DNA of 64,000 bases from Malus domestica (taxonomy: Eukaryota; Streptophyta; Magnoliopsida; Rosales; Rosaceae). The number at the start of each line of letters is the position of its first letter. The stretch's first letter is position 1. The translations under genes and the position numbers were made by a program. Below, one piece after another: positions 36,201-46,713 of the stretch. The DNA is taken from assembly GCF_042453785.1 (NCBI RefSeq), contig NC_091672.1, forward strand, positions 9,008,501-9,072,500, written 5' to 3'. The notes under the pieces are model-generated. The model was given only the letters and a program-made list of their open reading frames with translations, searched no databases and had not been told where the DNA came from.

Positions 36201-37800
36201 CTCTTATTGCCCCCTTTCACAGTGACTCTACTGTTGATTTTACACAGACAGAACCTACAACTTATAAAACTGCTTTGAAGGTTCCTGTGTGGTTTGATGT
36301 TATGAAAGAGGAAATTGAGGCATTGCATTCTCAAAATACTTGGGCCTTGGTTAATCTTCCTTCTCAGAAACATTTGGTGGGTTGTAAATGGGTGTTCAAG
36401 ATTAAAAGAAATGCTGATGGGACAATAGCAAGGCACAAGGCTCGTTTAGTAGCAAAGGGCTTTAGTCAAGAACAAGGTCTTGATTATGGAAAAACGTTCA
36501 GTCCTGTTGTCAAACCAACAACTGTAAGGTTGATTCTTGCACTGGCTTCTCAGTTTGATTGGGAATTAAGGTAGTTAGATGTCAAGAACGCTTTTCTGCA
36601 TGACATATTACAAGAAGAGCTATATATGTCACAACCACCTGGTTTTGAAGATGTTAGGTACCCTTCATTGGTCTGCAAGTTACACAAATCTCTTTATGGA
36701 TTAAAACAAGCTCCCCGAGCTTGGAATGATAGATTTACTCAGTTTGTACCCCACTTGGGGTTCAGTAATACCTATTCAGACAATTCTCTGTTTGTGAAGC
36801 ATGTTGGCAGCTCAATTGTGATATTGCTTTTGTATGTCGATGATATTATAATAACTAGTAGTGCCACTGATGCTATACAACAGGTTATTTCTGCTTTGAG
36901 AAAAAAGTTTGATATTAAAGATCTTGGATCTTTGCACTTTTTCTTGGGAATTCAGATTACTAAAACCAAGGCTGGTTTATTCTTATCTCAAGAGAAGTGT
37001 ATACAAGACTTGTTGAAGAAAACAAAAATGTTCGACTCCAAATCTGCTGCAATTCCTTGTCTTCCTTATAGTAGACTGCTTAAAGATGATGGCCAGCCAT
37101 ACAATAATCCTTCTTTGTATAGAAGTATCGTTGGGGCACTGCAGCATCTTGTGTTTACAAGGCCGGATATTGCATTTTCCATTCATCAAGTTTCTCAATT
37201 TATGCAGGCTCCTATGGAGTCTCATTTCACAGCAGTTAAGCGTATTTTACGATATCTTAAGGGGTCATTATCTACTGGGATTACTTATACCAAAGGAGAG
37301 ATGGTCTTAAAGTCTTTCAGTGATGCTGACTGGGCAGGAGACCCAAATGACAGGCGTTCTACCACAGGTTTGGTTGTGTTTCTGGGTAATAATCCAATAG
37401 CCAGGTCATCCAAGAAACAGCAGACTGTATCCAGGTCCTCTACTGAGGCTGAATATAGGGCACTTTCTTCTACAACTGCTGAGTTGGATTGGATTCAGCA
37501 AATACTTCACTTCCTGAGGATCAAACTTCAATATACTCCAGTCTTGTTCTGCGATAATATGTCTGCCATTTCTCTATCATTCAATCTGGTTCAACATCAG
37601 CGCACTAAGCATATAGAAGTAGATGTCCATTTTGTCTGAGAGAAAGAGTTGCAACAAAGAAGCTTTTGGTTCAATTTGTATCTTCTTCTGAACAATTCGC
37701 TGATATCCTTACCAAGGGACTTAGCTCTCCTTTATTCAATACTCACTACTCCAATCTCATGCTTGGTTCATCCCACCATGAGCTTGAGGGGGGATGTTAG
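33228..37800 (+). pseudogene. Copia gag-pol polyprotein with six nonsense codons and two frameshifts
   Basis: From ATG 33,228 one frame runs through gag (zinc knuckle CQLCSQQGHIAANC near 34,240), protease (LTDSGATNHM, 34,610), integrase (SDLWGP; NDGGGEYIG; PEQNGLAERK), reverse transcriptase (ARLVAKGFSQ; YVDDIIIT, 36,835) and RNase H (SRSSTEAEYRAL; DNMSAI). Premature stops are TAG 33,240, TGA 33,336, TAG 34,311, TAG 35,972, TAG 36,572 and TGA 37,637. A one-base loss near 35,035 and a two-base gain near 37,645 shift the frame. Each nonsense codon differs by one C:G-to-T:A transition from the residue expected in the family. The protein would belong in cytoplasmic virus-like particles, but this copy cannot make it. 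Confidence 0.9.
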
Positions 37801-38083
37801 AGTATGAAGAATGAATGATGATGATTAGGCCACGTGTCAGTAATTGGAGGGATAGATTACACTAGGCAGTTATAAAGTTTGTTAGGCTTAGTTGTAATGA
37901 ATAATATTGTAATAGAAAGATAAGGTTGTTGTAACAAAACGAAAGAAGGATATAAGTGTAAGATTGAACATTGAAGAAAAATAATCAATGATTTTCTGTG
38001 TATCTTCTTTCTATCTTCTATCTTAAGCTTTAACTCTTCTCTCTCTGTTTTCTATATTCTTGAGTTCTTCACTATGCTTAACA
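37795..38083 (+). repeat. Copia 3' LTR
   Basis: 289 bp, TGTTAGAGTATG to ...CTATGCTTAACA, immediately after the purine tract. It carries the intact TG...CA ends expected of an LTR and is followed by the right target duplication AAGAC. Confidence 0.92.
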
Positions 38084-38088
38084 AAGAC

Positions 38089-38683
38089 CATATATAAAAA
38101 TACAACCCTTGCCAAAACATATAAGTTCCCTATTAAAATCCATATAGGAAACTGGATGTGTTTCCTTGTTTAGTGAGAATTCAATTTCAATGCTATAACA
38201 TAATCAATTTCAACAATGACTAGCTTTCCCTTTTCAATACAACTTTTGTATACAAATTGAATTAACACAACAGACCTAAAACTCTTTAATCTCGTACTCA
38301 TATTCTTACAAAATTGAGTAAAAACTGGTGTTTATCAGTTTACAAGCTTTATACAAGCTTTGGACTTGAGATTGAAGTATAAACTTGCAAGAAAGTGAAC
38401 AAGTAGAAAGTAAATGGCTTTAAATACTTAGTAAAATGGAAATAATAAAGCCTTACAAATTTATAAAATTTCACTTCTCTCTCGTTTAGTGAGACTTTCT
38501 CTCTTTTTGAAAGTTTTCTATCCAATGTGTGAGTGTACGTCCGCTTCCATCCTCATTGCAGTCGCCGATCCTAGCTATGGCTAAGGTCGGCAGCAGTTTC
38601 TTGCTCCTCATCTCTCTTTTTTCCTTCTCTTACAACTAGCTTACTGCTTTTTTGTCGGATTGACCATATACACCACCTTCTCT
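38089..38683. other. No gene recognised; right flank of Copia insertion
   Basis: This continues the sequence left of 32,706. AAGCTTTA-type phrases repeat locally near 38,345-38,360. No coding region is evident. Similarity to copy A starts at its right edge. Confidence 0.4.
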
Positions 38684-41033
38684 TGCCCTTCAAATATTTG
38701 TATGGAAAGCTACTCTTGATTTTAGCGTGTAATTCATTGTGATTGTGCCAATTAGATTTATATTTGCAATTCACATTTATACTATATTTTCTTCCCTTTT
38801 TAAGTGGTTTTCTTCAATGCAGGCAGCAGAAGACCTTCTTCATTCTCCTGCATTATATATCTACTAAATGAATCATATGCTTACCCAACATCAAACAATG
38901 TTCATTAGCCTCTGTAAACACGAATTTCATGTGACAAATAACACAAGAACACGTGTACAAAATAATGTTTTGTATTAATGTAAATGTTGGGCTACAATCT
39001 ATGTTTACAATTTTGAATCCTCTGATTTGATCTTCGGAATGCAAAGTGTGTGTAGGGTGGTTGTTGATCCAATGGTCACGATTACTTGATCTGTTGCAAG
39101 GATTTGGCTTATGGCGATAAAAGAATCGATACATGTGGTGTGCTTAATGATTCTTCACAGGTTTGATGATGAACGCAGAGAGTTTTCTGAGTCTTCTAAG
39201 TGTTTGAGAATTAGGGAGTATGAGGGGCTTGGGAGCTTCAACGTCTGGGTGTGAGAATGATTTTCTAGACTCTTTCTTTGCCTTGGAGCCTCGTATTTAT
39301 AAACTCTCCAAGCCTTGACTACGGATGGATTTGGCCTTGATTGTGGGCTTGATTAATTGACGAAAGAACCAGAACTCGATTTATGGCTTGTTCGTGATTT
39401 GCTTCACCAATTAATATTTAATTTAATTTAATTAAAACCAAATAATTCTTTCCGCCAAGTGTTGACATTTGTCCTTCTTGATGACTCATCCGATTTTGAT
39501 AAGTTACATCCATGTGTACGATTTGTGAAACACATGGTGCATGCCACGTAATCCCTAGCATGTCAAAACTTTAATGTGCTGGTGAACATTTACTTCACCA
39601 AATTTTGATGTCTACAAATGCTCCCACTTTAAGGTGTGACGTATACATGTGCTTGTCACATGTAGAATGCACCTCCACATAGTGAATGTACTTTGACCAC
39701 TATGCTTTGAAGTCCATCAACATAGATGTTAATTCATGGGCCATCAAGGCTTGGTCTTAAACGAATCGGTACCATGAGGAATTTCACGTGGTGGGTGATC
39801 TTCAGCTTTGGTGGTGGATGAATTGGCATGCGGTTATTGCACTTGTTGATTTTTCACGAGCTTGATGAAGAACACGAGTGTTTGCTTTAGCTAGAGAGTT
39901 TTCTGGGTTTCCTTCGAAGGTTTAGATTTACTTCATTTCTCTGGAGTCGACTTTGATTCAAGGGTGGTGGACACTTAATCTTGGATCGGACTTGTCATTT
40001 CTTCGAAGGCCATCGAGGTTTTGATCTTGAATGAAATGGGACCACGAGTTTCACGTGGTGTGTGGTATTCGGCTTTGTTAGGGATGATTCAACATCTGTT
40101 TGTTGTGCTTGTTGATCCTCAACTAACTTGATGAAGAACACAAGTGTGAGTCTTGAAACATGGTTCATGGACTTGTGATTTGAAGTTACCCTTAAAGTGA
40201 GCGATTTCGTGCTTACTTAGGGTACACTGTTAATGTGACATGAATGTAGAGGCATGTGAGGACCCTCTTGAGGCATAAATGTAATTTAATTCGAAGCCTC
40301 TCCTCTTCTTTTGAACTTGTGATTTGAAGCCTCATATTTTCCTTTGGTTGAGATGCACACTTATTACTCATTTGGCACCACATGGCTTAATTTAATACAC
40401 TTAGGGTGCGTTTGTTGCGCCGGACTGTCTCGGACTGGACTAGCTGCCGGGACTAAGCTGGACTGGCTTAGACTGGACTAAGCTGGACTAACTTAATGAA
40501 GCGTTTGGTGTAATGTCGGACTAAGAAGCAGGATAAGAAAAACAGTACTGTTCACCAGATTTGTGTTTGCTTAGACTAGGACTACAAATTTTTGCCATTG
40601 TGTAATAGAGTAATGCTACAAATCTCATGATATGGGTTAATTGGAGCATATTTTTGCCATGTATATTATGAATCTTAAAAAAAATTGACAATTGTTTTGT
40701 TTCTATTACCTGCTAATAGAATTGGGTTTAATTTGCAAATGTAGCTTGGTTTAAACTCTATCACCCAACAGAAGAAAAATAATAGTGCCCAATACATGCA
40801 ACTTCAACAAATACAAGTACATAAGAAGATCTCCATAATTTAGAAAATCCTAGTTAACATTAGTTAACATTAGCCAAAATAGATCTCCATAATTTACAAA
40901 ATGGCTAGTTAACATAAGCCAAAATACTAGTACAAAGCTAAGTTATAAGCCATAACATAAGATTGTATGATTAATAAAATACATCCATGTTAACATTAAT
41001 AAAATACATCCATGTTAACATTAGCCAAAATCC

Positions 41034-42024
41034 TCATCCGCTTGCGTTGTCGCTTAAAAGCCTTTGGACGAACACTTTCTTGAGTTCCGGTTTGATTGCC
41101 CTGAACACTCCCACATTTTTTGGTTTATCCAAAATAAGAGACAATGCATCAATTTGATCCATAGGAGAGAGACCCATTGCTTCAAGTTCATTAGCTATGT
41201 CAGTATGATCTGCAGTACCTTGAACTAAAGCTTCAGTTACCATTTGCATCCTCTTCCCACTTTCAACATAAAAATCTTTCAGTCAACTGATAATTGCCTC
41301 GGTTCCATCACTTGAACTTCCCACAGCTCTTTTCCTCTTTCTTTGGCTATTTTCAGATGGGGTGCTTTGTTGGCTTTGTTGGTTCATTGAAGAAACAAAA
41401 TTTTCACCTCCAATATCACTTTCACCAACATGATCATGACTTTGTTCCTCCACCATTTGAGCAGGGGTTTCGGCTACATTACCCGTAGCCCGATCTTTTC
41501 CAAATATATATGCAAATCTATCAAACAGTGGAAAAGGTTTGCTTCTCCATCCATCGGCTTCTTTATTTCTCTAAGATTATATCAACATAGCAAAACTAAA
41601 ATTTAGCACGCGTAACAAATATAGCAGCAATAATATAACTAATGTATAAATAAAATAGGATATGAACCTGCACATAAGTTTGCCATGAGTCATCACTGTC
41701 AACTTTAACGCACTTTTTGACATCATTCCATGCAAATCCACTTGTGTTTATCATGTCAACGACCATACTATATGTTTTTTTCCATTTCTTCAACTTGGAC
41801 TCAATATGTGGATTTGCCTTTATATTTGAATGAGGACATAAAACATTGACAGCTTTTGCTATTTCAACCAAAGTACCTTGTTTGAAAGCACCGGTGTCAC
41901 ACCGTTGCTTCCGAGCAACAAAATCCTCAAGAACTCCTAGTAATACTTCTTCCTCAAATGCTTCCCATTTACGTCTTCTTCCTTTTGGCTCTTGAGTAGC
42001 ATTCAAAATATTTTCGTTATCCAT
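41034..42024 (-). pseudogene. Harbinger ORF1: Myb/SANT-like DNA-binding protein, broken
   Basis: Exon 1 (41,668-42,024) encodes a trihelix Myb/SANT-like domain starting RRRKWEAFEEEVLLGVL and ending at SWQTYVQ. A GT-AG intron leads to exon 2 (41,034-41,570), which has a serine/glutamine-rich linker, a basic NSQRKRKRA patch that may be a nuclear signal, and a conserved tail (ELEAMGLSPMDQIDALSLIL). Family ORF1 proteins bind the element ends and bring the transposase to the nucleus. An in-frame TGA (41,283-41,285) separates the linker from the tail. Confidence 0.8.
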
Positions 42025-42204
42025 ACCTAAACAAAAAATATTTTAATGAAGGAAAATACCATACAAATAATCAATTTGCATAATATCCAATCAACTTGCA
42101 TAATATCCAATTAATTTGCATACCATCCAATCATTGTGCTAATATCTAACAAATGCATGATAAAAAGGAATACTAAAATAAAATGTTATCATTAACACAT
42201 ATAG

Positions 42205-43657
42205 CTAGTTCGATTGCTGGTTCCTAATTGCTCTCCACTCGTTATACATTTCCTGAGCCATATCATTCCTCTTTGCAGTCCACTGGTCAGATGTTTGAAC
42301 ACTACCAACATATTCACCTTCTTCTGTATTTTGTCCATCTTCTATTATTGGCAAATTCTCCATTGGATATACAGACATCTCTTGCCTAATAAGATTGTGT
42401 AGTAGGCAACAAGTGGTAATTATTCGACCTTGTGTCCTTATCGGATAGAAAGATGGACTCCTTAGTATCGACCACCTTCCTTTTAGCAAGCCAAAACAGC
42501 ATTTAATTACATTCCTTGCCTTAGAATGCTTCATGTTAAAATATTCTTCCTTATTAGAAGGTGTTCGTCCCTCCATTCAATTACATTCCTTGCCTTAGAA
42601 TGCTTCATGTTAAAATATTCTTCCTTATTAGAAGGTGTTCGTCCCTCCCATTCAGATAAATGATAAGGTATTCCTCTATAGGGTGCAAGGAATCCTTCAT
42701 CATTTGTATAACCACCATCTACAAGGTAATAATGACCTAATGAAAAAAAAAAAAACAGACCTTATTAGTGTTTTGTAGTTGACAAACAGAACTAGACCTA
42801 ACTTACAAAGTTGAGACTAAGTAATAGTCTTACCCGCTGGTACCTTAAAACCATTAGGCCTAGTAATTGCATCATGTAACACTCTAGAGTCTGATGCGGA
42901 ACCCTCCCACCCCGGAAACACATATATGAACTGCATATCTCCTGAACACACATCTAACACATTAGTTGCGACTCGACCCTTTCTTGTTCGGTATCTTGGT
43001 TTGTCAATTTCAGGTACATGCACATCAATGTGTGTTCCATCCAATGCTCCCAAGCAATTTAAAAAAAAAAAAAAAGTTTTTGTTAATTTATACAAAGGGA
43101 ATGAAGAGTTAAAGCTTAGGGAAAATGAAAGAAAATTCTCATCATACCTTAAAACATTGCCACCTAGGATCTGTAGAATCAATAGGCACAGGCTGAGGGA
43201 CTTTTAGTAGGATACCTTGTAATCGCAAAATTCCTTGCAATACGCTATTGAAATACCTACTTATAGTCTCTCCCGACCTATAAAATCTACCGCCAACACT
43301 ACGATTCTTAGTATGATGTGCTAATATTTGTAAAGTCATACACACCTGCTCCTCTACAGACACCAAACCATCAGTTTTTACCCTCCCATCTTGACGAACT
43401 AAGTCACATAATATGCCAAAAGTCCTTCTATCCATTCTCAATTCGTTGACACATTCAGTATCAGTATTCCCTATTATACCATTCAGATAACACAAACTAA
43501 TCTCTCGTCTAATAAGTGAACGGTTAGTCAATGTGGGTCGTTCAACATGTTTCTGTTTGCCACGTAGCATCATCAACACAAGAATCGTACAAATGCAAAT
43601 TGTCTCCAAATAAGACATCTCTAACAATAAGATCAATAAAAGCTTCCTTCGATCCAT
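42205..43657 (-). pseudogene. Harbinger DDE transposase, catalytically dead
   Basis: Three exons: 43,148-43,657, 42,834-43,058 and 42,205-42,736. The N-terminal helix-turn-helix region (MDRRTFGILCDLV) is followed by GALDGTHI (first catalytic Asp), VDGGYTND (second Asp) and ARNVIKCCFGLLKGRW. In the family that last motif reads NVIER; the third catalytic acid is here Lys (AAA). A 74-bp tandem duplication at 42,505-42,652 shifts the frame between the second and third motifs. The acceptor of intron 1 has no AG: the T-run at 43,059-43,073 runs straight into AAATTGC. The intron 2 splice sites look normal. Confidence 0.85.
42505..42652. repeat. 74-bp tandem duplication in transposase exon 3
   Basis: Two units, 42,505-42,578 and 42,579-42,652, are nearly identical (from AATTACATTCCTTGCC to GTTCGTCCCTCC). 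74 is not a multiple of three, so the frame is lost. The unit upstream in transposase sense ends its Val-Ile codons with GAA, whereas the downstream unit, which continues into the conserved Cys-Phe-Gly sequence, has AAA. Confidence 0.9.
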
Positions 43658-44223
43658 ATCTATCCAAACAAAAAAAAAACAAAAAAAAAAATTAAGGACA
43701 TTATATATGTAATATTTACTGTTATTAAGGGTGATGGAAATGAAGTGATTATGATACGAAATGAACTAGATCAAAGTAACTAGCGAAGTCACAATCCGAG
43801 GCATCAAATATACGGGTGGTGTTGGAAAAAAAAAGTTATCATTAACCCGAGGCAACAAATATACAGGTGGCGTTGAAAAAAAAAAGTTGAAAAAAAAAAG
43901 TTATCATTAACCCGAGGCAACAAATATACAGGTGGCGTTGAAAAAAAAAAGTTATCATTAACCCGAGACATCATATTCAAAATGTTCTACTCTTATACAT
44001 CTATAAACATGTGTCTAAGAACACTAGTATGAGGATTGCTATCATTGCTAGGCATTGCATGTGAAGAGGGAAATTAAAGGACACCTGTAATGCAGTAGCC
44101 TTAGCCTTAGCCTTCCGTTTATGCTCCTCTTCTCTGCAACCAACAACCACAAAAAATTGCAATTCAGCATCAACCCCGCACAATACAAAACATTCACATT
44201 GTAATATCATGGTTATAAACCAA
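43658..44223. other. Transposase upstream region inside the Harbinger element
   Basis: It contains a local repeat: the phrase CCCGAGGCAACAAATATACA plus GTTATCATTAACCCGAG occurs in about three diverged copies between 43,790 and 43,975, spaced by A-runs. No ORF or RNA gene is recognised. The transposase promoter should lie here. Confidence 0.5.
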
Positions 44224-44348
44224 GTACACACACACACTCATGGACAAATGTGCAAAATACACATACATACTCACACTCACACTCACACTAACACACACAC
44301 ATGGACATACACACTCTCACACACGGACATACACTCACACACACCCTG

Positions 44349-44399
<51 letters not shown>

Positions 44400-44426
44400 T
44401 ACATACATACACACACACACACACTG

Positions 44427-44457
<31 letters not shown>

Positions 44458-44898
44458 TCACACTGCATACATACACACACACACACACACTGCATACATA
44501 CACACACACACACACACACACTGCATACATACACACACACACACACACACTGCATACATACACACACACACACACACTGCATACATACACACACACACAC
44601 ACACACGGCATACATACACACACACACACACTGCATACATACACACACACACACACACTGCATACATACACACACACACACACACTGCATACATACACAC
44701 ACACACACACACACGGCATACATACACACACACACACACTGCATACATACACACACACACACACACTGCATACATACACACACACACACACACTGCATAC
44801 ATACACACACACACACTGCATACACACACACACACTGCATACATACTCACACGGACATACACACTCTCACACACGGACATACACTCACACACACCCTG

Positions 44899-44929
<31 letters not shown>

Positions 44930-45257
44930 TGCATACATACATACATACACACACACACACTGCATACATACACACACACACACACACACACACTGCATAC
45001 ATACACACACACACACATTGCATACATACACACACACACACACGCACTGCATACATACACACACACTGCATACATACACACACACACACACTACATACAT
45101 ACACACACACACACTGCATACATACACACACACACACACACTGCATACACACACACACACGGCATACATACACACACACACACTGGTCAGCTGCACACAC
45201 TGCACTCACACGGACATACACACTCTCACACACAGACATACACTCACACACACCCTG

Positions 45258-45290
<33 letters not shown>

Positions 45291-45292
45291 TG

Positions 45293-45343
<51 letters not shown>

Positions 45344-45632
45344 TACATACACACACACACACACTGCATACATACACACACACACACACACAGATTACAC
45401 ACACACACACACACACAGAGTATACACACACAGATTACATACACACACATATTACACTTACACACACACAGATTACACACACACACACACACACAGAGTA
45501 CACACAAACAGAGATTACACGCACACAGAGAGTATACACACACACACAGACAAACCAGAGTACACACACACATAGTATACACACACACGCACACACACAC
45601 AGACACACACAGAGATTACACACACAGATTCT
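44224..45632. repeat. CA-rich minisatellite with TGCATACATA punctuation
   Basis: (CA)n runs are punctuated by TGCATACATA or GGCATACATA every 25-40 bp, mostly 25-31 bp. A longer phrase, GGACATACACACTCTCACAC followed by a GACATACACTC segment, appears three times starting at 44,303, 44,853 and 45,212, giving a second-order structure. The right part (45,390-45,630) shifts to CAGATTACACACA and CAGAGTA units. Long frames of His-Thr or Cys-Val are by-products of the repeat and not genes. Confidence 0.93.
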
Positions 45633-46133
45633 AATCTCAATTTGACCTAAAAATTGATTTTGAAGTTTACCAGAAAAGTTGAAATACGAAAACCCCAAAT
45701 TCTAATCTCAATTTGAACTAAAAATATGAAAACCCCAAATTCTAATCTCAATTCGACGAAATCAATCGAAGATTTGAAGCTTACCAGACTGTCTCCGACC
45801 AGATGAGGGCGAGAAGACGCAGAGATGAGGGTGAGGAGGACGACGACGAGGAAGCAGGGCAAGGTCGACAACGAGCGACGAGCAGGACGAGGGACGTTGG
45901 GGATCCTCGCAGAGATGAGGACGAGCAGGACGTTGGGGATCCTCGTGGTTTTCTCTCCGAGCTTACGAGTCCGCCCAAAATTGGGGTTCTTCGTTAAGAA
46001 CTCGTAAGGAGACGTGTAATCCGAGCGAGTCCCACCTAAGCCCATTAAAGCTAATCCGGTTGCACACCAAACACATGATTATAGTCTAGTCCAGTCCAAG
46101 CCTTGCTAATCCTGTCAAACAAACGTGCCCTTA

Positions 46134-46713
46134 GCTTTTACCTCAGGAATTTGGTGAATTACAAAGTGTGTAATAACTCAAAACTACCCCGGGAACGTAG
46201 GGGAGCCTTATGGAGTGTAATGGAAGTGAATCAGATGAAAAACGAAAAGCCCAAAACAATTTCGAAACTTTAAAATGCAATTTTAAGGGTCTAAAAGACT
46301 CGGACTCGAAATGGAAAATTTCACTTCGGTTTGAAATTTCCATCCAACTTGTACTTCACCTGGGCAACATGGGCTTTTCCTTTCAAGAATGAGTAGTTTC
46401 AATTATGTGTATTATCCATAGAATAATGCTAGAGTGACCAAATTTTGTAAATCAAATCATGTGCATGTTTATAATAGAATTATTAATAGTAACATATCAT
46501 TTAATTTACAAATTTAGTTTAAGAAATTGATCTCCCTACGAAATATTTCATCAATAGAATGAAGAAGAAACAAAACCTTTGGGTTTATAAACCTAGGCTT
46601 AAGCCCCTCCCTGAAACTCCCACTAAACCCTCGGCAAAATCAGAGACCGTCAACATTTCAGCATAAGCTTCCTCAATTCCGGGCTTTTAGAAACCACAGA
46701 GAGAGATTGAGAA
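46134..46713. other. Upstream region of GTPase copy B
   Basis: Matches 2,850-3,587 of copy A except that the 169-bp MITE is absent, so the segment around 46,460 is the unoccupied target site. This should contain the former GTPase promoter; no clear TATA box was identified. Confidence 0.6.

Larger units (their letters stand above)
32711..38083 (+). mobile_element. Copia-type LTR retrotransposon, complete but decayed
   Basis: LTRs lie at 32,711-33,018 and 37,795-38,083, flanked by the 5-bp repeat AAGAC (32,706-32,710 and 38,084-38,088). A primer site follows the left LTR (TGGTATCA at 33,019, then diverging from the usual initiator-Met tRNA complement), and a purine tract (GAGGGGGGA, 37,786-37,794) precedes the right LTR. 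The coding order gag, protease, integrase, reverse transcriptase, RNase H defines Copia. The LTRs differ by several substitutions and indels in their CT-rich parts, so the insertion is not recent. The left LTR starts TATTAG instead of TGTTAG. Confidence 0.93.
40404..46130. mobile_element. PIF/Harbinger element with TTA target duplication
   Basis: Termini GGGTGCGTTTGTT (left) and the reverse complement of AACAAACGTGCCC (right) are inverted repeats flanked by TTA (40,401-40,403 and 46,131-46,133). Copy A shows the empty site with one TTA (near 2,849). Subterminal sequence is also inverted: GGACTGGACTAG near the left end and CTAGTCCAGTCC near the right. Two genes on the minus strand match the family: a Myb/SANT-like ORF1 and a DDE transposase. 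Both are damaged. A 1.4-kb CA-rich minisatellite occupies much of the right half. The 300 bp before the right end is GC-rich. Confidence 0.93.

Noticed and set aside
44209..45645. Long open frames of 400-480 residues (His-Thr rich) and Cys-Val-rich frames on the other strand
   Set aside because: They are produced by the CA repeat in every frame, have no unique sequence, and lie inside a transposon minisatellite.
45797..46045. GC-rich open frames of 60-130 residues near the right Harbinger end
   Set aside because: Arg/Asp/Glu or Ser/Pro repeats in several frames, no conserved domain, within the element's subterminal region.
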